Notes under the pieces: model-generated
Database searches by the model: none
Told to the model about the DNA's origin: nothing
Seen by the model: the letters and a program-made list of their open reading frames with translations, nothing else
Made by a program: the position numbers and the translations under genes
NCBI GenBank assembly: GCA_028289325.1
Contig: JANQQN010000241.1
Coordinates: 1 to 37,176, forward strand
DNA length: 37,176 nt
Direction: 5' to 3'
Source: Myxococcota bacterium
GTDB lineage: Bacteria > Myxococcota > Kuafuiibacteriia > Kuafuiibacteriales > Kuafuiibacteriaceae
Shown here: piece after piece, positions 15,493 to 23,375 of the stretch
Layout of the letters: the number at the start of each line of letters is the position of its first letter
Numbering within the stretch: the first letter of the stretch is position 1

Positions 15493-16810
15493 CGAGGTCG
15501 ATCCGAATCTCTTGGCCGCGTACGCCCGGCTGGATCTCGTTGTCGCGGAACGCCACGCGGCCGTGGACCACGGTCATCACCGGCCACCCGGTGATCGTTT
15601 GGCCGTCGAAGGGATTCCATCCGACCTTGGTGAAGTACCCGCGGGCCCCGACCTTTTCGGTCTTCTTGAGATCGACCAGCGCGAGGTCGCCATCCATACC
15701 GACGGCGAGCTGACCCTTGCCCGCCATCCCGTAGATCCGGGCCGGGACCGCGCTCATCCACTGCACGATCTGCTCGACCGAGCAGAGGCCGCGGTGGGCG
15801 GCGTCGAGCATGACCGCCAGCGACGTCTCCACCCCCGGTATCCCGGACGGCGCTCGGCCAAAGGGGAGGGCTTTCTCGTCGAGGGTATGGGGCGCGTGGT
15901 CGGTGGCGATGCAGTCGATCGTGCCGTCGTGAAGCCCCTTCCACAGCGCCTCCTGGTGGTCTTTCGTGCGGATGGGGGGATTCATCTGCGCTTTGGTCCC
16001 GAGGGCTTCGTACGCCTCCGGGCCGTGCAGCAGCAGATACTGAGGGAGGGTCTCGGTCGTCACCCGGCCGCCGCCTTTGCCTCGATCCCGAAGGAGCTGA
16101 ACCTCGTCGCCGGTGCTGAGGTGGAGGATGTGCAGCCGGCGGTCGTACTTTTCGGACAGGTCGAGGGCGAGCGTGCTGGCGAGCACCGCGCTCGTCACGT
16201 CTCGAATCTCCGGATGAGCGGTGGGATCCGTTCGGTCGGCGAAAGCTACCTTGCGCTCCTTGAGCCGAGCTTCATCTTCGGCGTGGACGGCGATCAGTCG
16301 TCGGCCGCGGGCGAAGATCCGGTCGAGATCCTCGGGGTCCGAGACCAGCAGGTCGCCGGTGCTCGCCCCCATGAAGATCTTGATCCCACACACGTTCTGA
16401 ACGCCGTTCAAGACGTCGAGATTGTCGGCGGTGGCGCCGACGAAGAAGTTGTAGTTGACGACGCACACCTCGGCCGCGCGCGCTTTCTTGGCCGCCATCG
16501 CCTCGTAGGTGGTGGTCGTGGGCCGAGTATTGGGCATCTCGAGGAACGACGTAATCCCGCCCGCCGCACACGCACGAGCGCCGGTCTCGAGGTCTTCCTT
16601 ATGGGTCAGGCCCGGGTCTCGAAAGTGAACCTGGGGATCGACGGCCCCCGGCATGACCATGAGACCCGTGGCGTCGATGACGTCGCCTCGGTCGTCGCCG
16701 ACCTGGCCCACCGCGGTGATCTTGCCGTCGACGATCTGGATATCGCCCTCGACGCGACCCGTCGGCAGGGCCAGGGTCCCGCCGCGCACGGTCAAGGTAC
16801 CGTTGCTCAT
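15467..16810 (-). CDS. pyrC: Dihydroorotase-like amidohydrolase
   Basis: 447 residues from ATG 16810, which overlaps the nuoD stop (ATGA). Type I dihydroorotase/allantoinase-like sequence: 'DPQVHFRDPGLTHKEDL' (58-74), 'EMPNT', 'GIKIFMGASTG' with the carboxylated Lys144, 'VHAEDE', 'LHILHLST', 'ATDHAPHT' and 'RAPSGIPGVETSL'. The usual HxH zinc pair is Q60-x-H62. I recall 'QVHFREPG' from a subgroup annotated as dihydroorotases, so this need not mean loss of activity. The reaction would be N-carbamoyl-aspartate to dihydroorotate in pyrimidine synthesis. No other pyr gene is present, and hydantoinase-like roles cannot be excluded. Confidence 0.82.
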   Translation of the reverse strand: MSNGTLTVRGGTLALPTGRVEGDIQIVDGKITAVGQVGDDRGDVIDATGLMVMPGAVDPQVHFRDPGLTHKEDLETGARACAAGGITSFLEMPNTRPTTTTYEAMAAKKARAAEVCVVNYNFFVGATADNLDVLNGVQNVCGIKIFMGASTGDLLVSDPEDLDRIFARGRRLIAVHAEDEARLKERKVAFADRTDPTAHPEIRDVTSAVLASTLALDLSEKYDRRLHILHLSTGDEVQLLRDRGKGGGRVTTETLPQYLLLHGPEAYEALGTKAQMNPPIRTKDHQEALWKGLHDGTIDCIATDHAPHTLDEKALPFGRAPSGIPGVETSLAVMLDAAHRGLCSVEQIVQWMSAVPARIYGMAGKGQLAVGMDGDLALVDLKKTEKVGARGYFTKVGWNPFDGQTITGWPVMTVVHGRVAFRDNEIQPGVRGQEIRIDLDAGWSRPA

Positions 16811-18078
16811 CGGTCGCACTCCCCACCGATCATGTTGATGGACCCGAAGGTCGGGACGACGTCGGCCAACATCGAGCCTTCGACGATCACCGGCAGCGAC
16901 GCGGTGAGCAGGAAGCTCGGGGGCCGAACCCGTATCTTCCACGGCTTACCGCCGCCGTCGGAGACGACGTAAAAGCCCAGCTCGCCGTTGGCGCCCTCCT
17001 GGTACGCATAGGCCTCGCCTTCCGGAACCTGGATGCCGTCGATGATGATCTTGAAGTGATTCATCAGCTCTTCGATCGCGTTGTGGACCTTGTCTTTGTC
17101 CGGCAGCGCGATTCGGGGATCGTCGACCAAGATTTCGGGGGGCGTATCAACGATCTGGTCGAGGCACTGCTCGATCATGGAGATCGACTGCCGCAGCTCG
17201 TGGAGGCGGACCAGATATCGGTCGTAGTTATCGCCGTTCTTGCCCACCGGAACCTCGAAATCCAGGCGGTCGTACACGTCGTAAGGATCCGCGCGCCGAA
17301 CGTCGTACGGGACGCCGGTCGAGCGCAGGCAGGGGCCGGTCCACCCCCAGTCGATCGCCTCGGTCTTCGACATCACGCCGATCCCCTTCATGCGATCGAT
17401 GAAGATCTTGTTGGAGGTGAGCAGGGTCTCGGTGTCGTCGATCAGGAACTTCACCCGGTCGAGCTTCTTGGCCAGGCTCTTGTCGAAGTCGTCTGGAAGG
17501 TCGTCCACCACGCCGCCGATCCGGGCGTAAGAGACCGTCAGCCGCGCCCCGCACAGCTCCTCGACCGCGTCCCAGACCGTGTCGCGAGCCTCGATCAGGT
17601 AGAGCATGCCCGTGAACGCGCCGAGCTCCATCGTCGACGCGCCGATGCAGGTCAGGTGGTCGGAAATCCGGGACAGCTCGGCGGCGATGGTTCGGCAGTA
17701 CATTGCGCGCTCGGGGATTTCGAGATCGAACAGCTTCTCGACCGCCGCCGCGTAGCAGTTGTTGTTGATGAGCGGCGAGACGTAGTTCAGGCGATCGGTG
17801 TAGGGGAACACCATCGTCCACGTCGAGTTCTCGCAGCTCTTCTCGAACCCTCGGTGGAGATAGCCCGGGTCGACGTCGACGCGCTCGACGGTCTCCCCGT
17901 CGAGGAGCACGGTCATCTTGATCGTTCCGTGCATCGCCGGGTGGGAGGGGCCCATCTCGATGCGCATTTGACTCGAGTGGGGCGGAGGGTCGCCGACGGG
18001 GCCCATTTTCGGCAGGGGCTTACGTTCTTCGTCGGAGACCTTGGGCAGCGGGATGCCCCGTTCGGCGCGCGTGTCCAT
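16807..18078 (-). CDS. nuoD: NADH-quinone oxidoreductase subunit D
   Basis: 423 residues from ATG 18078. Hallmarks: 'MGPSHPAMHGTIKM' near the N-terminus, 'DPGYLHRGFEKSCEN', 'YTDRLNYVSPLINNN' and the C-terminal 'GSINMIGGECDR'. This 49-kDa subunit of complex I helps form the quinone pocket in the peripheral arm, with NuoB and NuoC. The length fits the family. No other nuo gene is in the window: ybeY is upstream and a dihydroorotase-like gene is downstream with a 4-base overlap. A good promoter-like sequence lies directly before the ATG. The remaining subunits must be elsewhere, or this copy serves a variant complex. Confidence 0.93.
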   Translation of the reverse strand: MDTRAERGIPLPKVSDEERKPLPKMGPVGDPPPHSSQMRIEMGPSHPAMHGTIKMTVLLDGETVERVDVDPGYLHRGFEKSCENSTWTMVFPYTDRLNYVSPLINNNCYAAAVEKLFDLEIPERAMYCRTIAAELSRISDHLTCIGASTMELGAFTGMLYLIEARDTVWDAVEELCGARLTVSYARIGGVVDDLPDDFDKSLAKKLDRVKFLIDDTETLLTSNKIFIDRMKGIGVMSKTEAIDWGWTGPCLRSTGVPYDVRRADPYDVYDRLDFEVPVGKNGDNYDRYLVRLHELRQSISMIEQCLDQIVDTPPEILVDDPRIALPDKDKVHNAIEELMNHFKIIIDGIQVPEGEAYAYQEGANGELGFYVVSDGGGKPWKIRVRPPSFLLTASLPVIVEGSMLADVVPTFGSINMIGGECDR

Positions 18079-18114
18079 AGGGCGGACTGTGTTGTCCCCC
18101 CGCCTCCGAGTCAA
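18079..18114 (-). promoter_or_regulatory. Promoter directly before nuoD
   Basis: Minus strand TTGACT (18114-18109), 17 bases, CACAGT (18091-18086), seven bases CCGCCCT, then the ATG at 18078. The -35 matches five of six and the spacing is ideal. No Shine-Dalgarno. This is the best-formed leaderless-type promoter in the window. Confidence 0.55.
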
Positions 18115-18195
18115 CGGTCCGCCGGGTCCGTCGACGGGGGCGGCGCCTGCGCTTGCGCCCTCGGTCAGCGGCGGAGACACAGGCCTTCCCAAGGG

Positions 18196-18636
18196 TCACC
18201 GACGGAGAAGCCTTCGGATGGCGCGGGTCCGATTTCGCATGATCCGGGCGGGCTCCGGCGCATCATGGTCATACCCGAGCAGATGCAATGTGCCATGCAC
18301 GACCAGCAGCTCGAGCTCGGCGTCGAGGGTCACTCGCCGGCGCTCGGCCTGATGGCGAGCCCGTTCGACGGACACCACGACGTCGCCCAGCGAGGGGTCC
18401 ATGGCCCCGTCTTCGGCCTCGTCGAGCGCGAAGGCGAGGACGTCGGTCGGCTTGTCGACCCCCCGGTAGGCCCGATTGAGGTCGTGGACCTCGCGGTCGT
18501 CGGTAAGGAGGATGGACACCTCCCGGTCGTGCGCGCCTTCCGCTTCCAGGGTGGCCGCCGCCGCCCGCTTCACGGCACGGCCGTCGCCGCCCGCCGCGCC
18601 GTGCCGTCGACGACGGGTCAACGCGACGGAAGCCAT
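18196..18636 (-). CDS. ybeY: Endoribonuclease YbeY
   Basis: 146 residues. The zinc site 'HGTLHLLGYDHD' (His114, His118, His124) is the YbeY signature, and 'RAYRGVDKPTDVLAF' is the other conserved block. YbeY is a metal-dependent RNase that acts in 16S rRNA 3'-end maturation and late 30S quality control. Its ATG begins one base after the stop of the 7TM-HD gene, the same neighbour order as in many bacteria (7TM-HD then ybeY). The N-terminal Arg-rich segment is slightly unusual. Confidence 0.95.
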   Translation of the reverse strand: MASVALTRRRRHGAAGGDGRAVKRAAAATLEAEGAHDREVSILLTDDREVHDLNRAYRGVDKPTDVLAFALDEAEDGAMDPSLGDVVVSVERARHQAERRRVTLDAELELLVVHGTLHLLGYDHDAPEPARIMRNRTRAIRRLLRR

Positions 18637-18637
18637 G

Positions 18638-20902
18638 TCAGTTCGGCTCGCCGGCGGGGGCCCGCACGAGCGGAGAGCCGGTCATCTCGGGAAGGTCGCT
18701 GAGGGGGCGTCCTTGACGCGACAACCGACCCTCGAGCACGGAGACGAACGCGCGTCGGGCCGCGTCGAGATCCCGGATGGTCAGCGCGCAATCGTCGAGC
18801 TGTCCGTCGAGCAACACGACCTGCACCGCGTCCGCGACCGCGCGCTCGATCCGGCTTCTGTCGACCATCACTTCCTGCTCGAGATTCCGTGCCGCTGCTT
18901 CCACATTGTCGGCCAACATCACCAGCGCCGCTTCCCGCCCGCTCGGCCGCGGCCCGGCGTAGACGATCGCCTCGCCGTCGCCGTCGGGGCGCGCGACCGA
19001 CCGCCGCCGGCGAACCCGTCCCGTGCCGTGATGCTGGCGGAGGATGTCGGTCACCGACACCCCGAGACGATGCTGCACCGCGAGCTCGACCCCGTCGTCC
19101 ACGTGAGACCGTAGTTCGGTGACCTGGGCCGGGTCGTCGGCGGGACCGATGTCCCGCGGCTCGTTTTCATCGAAGGCGCGCGGATTCTTGAGCTTGCCGA
19201 TATCGTGATAGTAACCACCGACGCGAGCGAGGATCGGGTCGGCGCCGATGGCTTCCGCCGCCGCTTCGGCCATGGTGCCGACCATGATGCTGTGGTGGTA
19301 GGTTCCCGGCGCTTCGACCAGCAGCTGCTTGAGGAGGGGATGGTTCAGGTTGGCGAGCTGGCCGAGCCGAAGCCGGGTCGCGTACCCGAAGATCGCTTCC
19401 ACCAGCGCCAAGATCACCGCGGCGAGGACCACCGACCCCACCGCGGACACGGTCGCCGCGGCCAGATACTCCGAGGCCTGGAAGAGGTCGAGCCGCGACG
19501 CCCGCAGGTCGAAGGTCGCGGCGACCAAGGTTTGCGATACGATGATCCGAGACGTCGCGCTGAACAGGGTCTGGGTCAGCCGCTCCCGCTCGGCCAACGA
19601 CGCCGCGGCCAGGCTCCCGGCCAGGGTGTAGATGGCCATCAGCAGGCTCTCGTCCATCATCCAACCCGCCAAGACCGCGACCACCGGGGCGACCAGCGCC
19701 GCCCGCACCGGCCCTGCCACCAGCCGAACCAGCAGCACGCTGAACGCGACCGGGATCCCCATCCGCAAGGTCGTGACCGGCAGGCCAGGGGTGAAGTCGA
19801 TCAGGTGGGCGGCGCCGTGGTACCCGCCCCAAAGCGTGAGCAGCGACAGCAGGACCGCGGTGGCCATGAACGCCAGATCTCGCGGCGGCGGGGGCAGCGG
19901 GCGGTAGGTTCGACCCAGGAGCCCATTGGCAAACACGACCAGCAAAATGAGCAGCAGGGCGCTGCCCGCGGCGACCTGCGCCCGGCTGGTGGCCTCGAGC
20001 TCCGCGGCCATGCCGTCGAGGATGCGAAGCTTCTGTTCGTCGACCCGCGCTCCGCTTTTAACGACGATCTCGCCGGGAGCGATGGCGATGACCACCGCCT
20101 TCACCGACGCCCGGGCGATGCGCTGGCGGCGCCGGGTCTCCGAGGCGTTGTAGAACAGATTGTCTTCCAGCAGCTTCTTGGCGAGGACCACCACCGCTCG
20201 CCGCTGCGGTCGGGACAGATGGCCGAGCCGTTCGGCGGCCACGGCGTCGAGCTCCGCCCGCGCTTGGTCGATGGTCAGCACCTTGGCCACCTCGATCTGG
20301 GTCTCGAGCATCGGGCCCTCGTTCCGAGGTTGATGTAGGAGAGTGAACCGGTCGGTGTCCGTCGGTAGCGCGCGCGAACGCAAGACGATGGGGCGCTCGC
20401 CCACCCGGCTCAAGACGGACAGCACCGCGTCGCGAATCTCGTCCGGGGGACCGGTGATCAGCGCCGCAATGTCCGGCTTGCTCAGGTTCACCCCCAGCGC
20501 GTCGGCGAACGCGGCCCGCGCGTTCGACGCGGCGCCAGCGTCGGTGGCGACCGCCCGGAACGCGGCGTCGACCCTGACCTCGGCTCGCTCGAGCAGCCGG
20601 AGCTCCTGGTCGTACACGGGAAGGACCTTGCGGACCGCCTCCTCCTGAAGCGCTTTGGTCCGGGCGGGATCGGTAATGGTGAGCGCGCGCGGACTGCGGA
20701 TCGTCCGGGGACTGCGATCGCCGAGCGCAAGGTCGGGCAGCCCCAACAGCACGTCATCGGCGCGAGGAGACATGAACAAGGCGGCCGCAGCGGCGATCAG
20801 CGCCAGCAGAGCGAGGGCGTTGAGCTCGCGCAAGAATCGACCCGTCCACCGCCCGCGAGCGCCGCTCGCGTCGGCGCCAGGCGACCGCTCAGGTTGATCC
20901 AT
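18638..20902 (-). CDS. 7TM-HD phosphohydrolase (PgpH/YqfF family)
   Basis: 754 residues. One transmembrane helix near 30-45, then a roughly 270-residue extracytoplasmic 7TMR-HDED-type region, then several helices (about 310-520), then a cytoplasmic HD domain. The HD metal motif is present: 'HHSIMVGTMAEAAAEAIGAD' followed by 'GGYYHDIGK' with His566-Asp567, then 'RQHHGTGRV' and 'MLADNVEAAARNL'. PgpH proteins of this layout hydrolyse c-di-AMP in Firmicutes. Whether this organism uses c-di-AMP is not shown here. The ATG is preceded by a GCAAGGTAGG stretch that can serve as the Shine-Dalgarno. It is divergent from speA, with 125 bases between them. Confidence 0.9.
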   Translation of the reverse strand: MDQPERSPGADASGARGRWTGRFLRELNALALLALIAAAAALFMSPRADDVLLGLPDLALGDRSPRTIRSPRALTITDPARTKALQEEAVRKVLPVYDQELRLLERAEVRVDAAFRAVATDAGAASNARAAFADALGVNLSKPDIAALITGPPDEIRDAVLSVLSRVGERPIVLRSRALPTDTDRFTLLHQPRNEGPMLETQIEVAKVLTIDQARAELDAVAAERLGHLSRPQRRAVVVLAKKLLEDNLFYNASETRRRQRIARASVKAVVIAIAPGEIVVKSGARVDEQKLRILDGMAAELEATSRAQVAAGSALLLILLVVFANGLLGRTYRPLPPPPRDLAFMATAVLLSLLTLWGGYHGAAHLIDFTPGLPVTTLRMGIPVAFSVLLVRLVAGPVRAALVAPVVAVLAGWMMDESLLMAIYTLAGSLAAASLAERERLTQTLFSATSRIIVSQTLVAATFDLRASRLDLFQASEYLAAATVSAVGSVVLAAVILALVEAIFGYATRLRLGQLANLNHPLLKQLLVEAPGTYHHSIMVGTMAEAAAEAIGADPILARVGGYYHDIGKLKNPRAFDENEPRDIGPADDPAQVTELRSHVDDGVELAVQHRLGVSVTDILRQHHGTGRVRRRRSVARPDGDGEAIVYAGPRPSGREAALVMLADNVEAAARNLEQEVMVDRSRIERAVADAVQVVLLDGQLDDCALTIRDLDAARRAFVSVLEGRLSRQGRPLSDLPEMTGSPLVRAPAGEPN

Positions 20903-21015
20903 GGCGGCCTACCTTGCCCCCGGGCACCGATTCGACGCAAGGGTTCTACAGAGGATCGGCCCGAGCTTCGCGGCCGCCGGGTCAGTTGTTCCTGGCGTCC
21001 GCCAGCCGTCGCGAG

Positions 21016-21027
21016 TAGACGAAAGGC
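21016..21027 (+). promoter_or_regulatory. Possible -10 element before speA
   Basis: TAGACG (21016-21021), six bases AAAGGC, then GTG 21028. The hexamer is weak (three of six), but the spacing equals that of the other leaderless candidates. The AAAGG is only one base from the GTG, too close for a normal Shine-Dalgarno. Confidence 0.3.
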
Positions 21028-23103
21028 GTGACCACCACTTGGACCACGCGCGACTCCGCGGAGCTTTACGGCATCGCGGGCTGGGGCAACGGCTACTTCG
21101 ATATCAATGAGCAAGGCCATGTCGTCCTGACCAGCGCGGCGACCGGCGGCGTACCGATCGACCTGAAAAAGGCGGTCGATGATCTCGTGCGACGGGGGCT
21201 ATCGTTACCGCTGCTCATCCGGTTCAGCGACGTGCTTCGGCGACGGATCGAAGAGATCTACGGCGCGTTCGCCGACAAGATCGAGGAGTACGGCTACCAG
21301 GGTCGATACCGAGCGGTGATGCCCATCAAGGTGAACCAGCAACGTCACGTGGTCGAGGAGCTTCTGGAGGTCGGCGGAGACTTTGACATCGGTCTCGAAG
21401 CGGGCAGCAAGCCGGAGCTCCTGGTCGCGATCGCGATGCTCCCCGAAAAGAGCGGTCTCATCGTCTGCAACGGCTACAAGGACCGCGCCTACATCGAAGC
21501 GGCCCTCCTCGCCCAGCGGTTGGGTCACCGCACCCTCCTCATCGTCGACCGGTTCGAGGAGCTGCAGTTGATCATCGACAGCAGCCGACGCCTGGGCATC
21601 GATCCGACGATCGGGGTGCGGGTCAAGCTATCGACGAAGGGCAGCGGAAAGTGGGCAGAATCAGGCGGCGACCGTTCCAAGTTCGGTCTCACCGCCCTCG
21701 AGCTGGTGCGAGCGGTCGACGTTCTGTCGCAGGAGGGGATGCTCAATCGCCTTCAGTGCCTGCACTTTCACATCGGCTCTCAGATCACCGCCATCCGGGC
21801 CATCAAGGACGCCATGAGCGAGGCGGTCCGGGTGTTCGCCGATCTGTACAAGATGGGCGCACCGATGGCCTTCTTCGACGTCGGCGGCGGCCTCGCGGTC
21901 GACTACGACGGCTCGAAGACCAACTTTCACGCGTCCCGCAACTACTCGCTGACCGAGTACGCAGCGGACATCGTCTATTCGATCGGGAGCCAGCTCGACG
22001 AAGCCGGCGTTCCGCATCCCACCATCATTTCGGAGTCCGGGCGGGCGCTGGTCGCGCATCATTCCGCGCTGATCTTCAACGTCGTCGGTTACGCCGAGGA
22101 ATCCAAACCTCCGCCGCGGCCCCGTCGGGCCCGGGGCCCCGACGATGGGGAGACGAACGGCGTCCACGCCGACCCGCCGGAGCTGGCCGCCCCGGCGCCG
22201 AACGGCGTCTCGGAGCCGGAGCCGCCCGCGGAAGAACACCACCTGATCGAGGAGCTGCGCGAGGTCGAGGCGACGGTCACCCGAAAGAACTACCATGAGG
22301 CCTATCACGACGCCGTACAGCTGAAAGAAGACGCGCTGTCGCTGTATCGCCACGGGATCCTCGACCTTCGCGCTCGCGCGACGGTGGAAGGGCTGTTCTG
22401 GCAGACGTGCCGGAAGATCTGGCGGATCGTTAAAGACCTCGAGTACGTGCCGGAAGATCTCGAGCCCCTGGAGCGCCAGCTCGCCAACACCTACTACTGT
22501 AATTTCTCCCTCTTCCAGAGCGTACCGGACTCGTGGGCGGTCAAAGCGCTGTTTCCAGTGATGCCGATCCACCGCCTGAAGCGAAAGCCGAACCGGCGAG
22601 GCATCCTCGCCGACCTGACCTGCGACAGCGACGGAAAGATGGATCAGTTCATCGGCCTGCACGACGTCAAAGACTGCCTCGAACTGCACGAGTACGAGCC
22701 CGGGCAGTCGTATCTGCTCGGGATCTTCCTCGTCGGCGCCTATCAGGAGATCCTGGGCGACTTGCACAACCTCTTTGGCGACGTCAACGCCGTCCACCTC
22801 GCGGCGAGCGAGACCGGGTACCGGGTGAAGAACGTGATCGAGGGCGACACCGTGCGTGACGTGCTCGGTTATGTCTCCTACGAGCACCGCCAGCTGATGG
22901 ATCGGCTGCGCCAGTCGATCGAATCCGCGCTCAGCCGGGGCACGATGAGCCTCGAGCAGAGCGCCGTGCTCGTCCGCAACTTCGAGGCCGGCCTCGGCGG
23001 GTACACGTACCTAGAAGACCCCGACGCCATCGAGTCGCAGTTCCGGTCGGTGGTCCCTAGAACGTCCCCCGCGCTGACCAGCGCCTCGTCGGCCAAGCCG
23101 TAG
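21028..23103 (+). CDS. speA: Biosynthetic arginine decarboxylase
   Basis: 691 residues from GTG. N-terminal 'LYGIAGWGNGYFDINEQGHV', PLP-binding Lys101 in 'VMPIKVNQQ', 'HFHIGSQ', 'DVGGGLAVDYDG', 'SESGRALVAHHS', and C-terminal 'ALFPVMPIHRL' and 'DLTCDSDGKMD' with the catalytic Cys region. It converts arginine to agmatine with PLP and Mg, the first step of agmatine-dependent putrescine synthesis. It is about 30 residues longer than the E. coli enzyme. Between residues 358 and 406 there is a Pro/Ala/Glu-rich stretch with little predicted structure, inserted after 'LIFNVVGYAEES'. No agmatinase gene is nearby. Confidence 0.95.
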   Translation: MTTTWTTRDSAELYGIAGWGNGYFDINEQGHVVLTSAATGGVPIDLKKAVDDLVRRGLSLPLLIRFSDVLRRRIEEIYGAFADKIEEYGYQGRYRAVMPIKVNQQRHVVEELLEVGGDFDIGLEAGSKPELLVAIAMLPEKSGLIVCNGYKDRAYIEAALLAQRLGHRTLLIVDRFEELQLIIDSSRRLGIDPTIGVRVKLSTKGSGKWAESGGDRSKFGLTALELVRAVDVLSQEGMLNRLQCLHFHIGSQITAIRAIKDAMSEAVRVFADLYKMGAPMAFFDVGGGLAVDYDGSKTNFHASRNYSLTEYAADIVYSIGSQLDEAGVPHPTIISESGRALVAHHSALIFNVVGYAEESKPPPRPRRARGPDDGETNGVHADPPELAAPAPNGVSEPEPPAEEHHLIEELREVEATVTRKNYHEAYHDAVQLKEDALSLYRHGILDLRARATVEGLFWQTCRKIWRIVKDLEYVPEDLEPLERQLANTYYCNFSLFQSVPDSWAVKALFPVMPIHRLKRKPNRRGILADLTCDSDGKMDQFIGLHDVKDCLELHEYEPGQSYLLGIFLVGAYQEILGDLHNLFGDVNAVHLAASETGYRVKNVIEGDTVRDVLGYVSYEHRQLMDRLRQSIESALSRGTMSLEQSAVLVRNFEAGLGGYTYLEDPDAIESQFRSVVPRTSPALTSASSAKP

Positions 23104-23187
23104 TCGAACCCTGAACGCCGAATCATCCTTGCGCTCGTCCCGGCGTGACCTCGGACAGGGTCATCGAGGCCCAGTCGTCAAATCGGT

Positions 23188-23216
23188 TTGTCGGGATCGC
23201 ACTGAGCTGCTATACG
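23188..23216 (+). promoter_or_regulatory. Promoter upstream of the poly(A) polymerase gene
   Basis: TTGTCG (23188-23193), 17 bases, TATACG (23211-23216). Each hexamer matches four of six with ideal spacing. Transcription would start near 23223, leaving about a 150-base leader that holds two hairpins. It also falls shortly after the end of speA. Confidence 0.5.
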
Positions 23217-23259
23217 CAGTAGGCGAACGGCGCCGGTCCGCCCACGTCGGTGAGCGCCC

Positions 23260-23313
23260 CCGCAGGCCTGCGGAGGATACCGGCAGGGTCATCCGCGACG
23301 TGTTCGCGGGATG
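23260..23313 (+). promoter_or_regulatory. Two hairpins in the leader of the pcnB-like gene
   Basis: First, CCGCAGGCCTGCGG (23260-23273), a perfect 14-bp palindrome. Second, CATCC-GCGA, loop CGTGT, TCGC, one bulged G, GGATG (23290-23313), a 9-bp stem with a bulge. Neither is followed by a T-run. They lie between a candidate promoter and the ATG at 23376, so they could form a structured 5' UTR or a small RNA. No known riboswitch was recognised. Confidence 0.35.
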
Positions 23314-23375
23314 CCCGCGCGGTCGCCGCGGCCAGCCTGGCGTGAGCTACTTCTCCGGGGCGCGCCGTTATCACC

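Noticed and set aside
15368-18702. Long plus-strand frames opposite the dihydroorotase-like gene, nuoD and ybeY
   Set aside because: The minus strand carries strong family signatures throughout, and the plus-strand translations are low-complexity His/Arg/Val/Asp-rich shadows.
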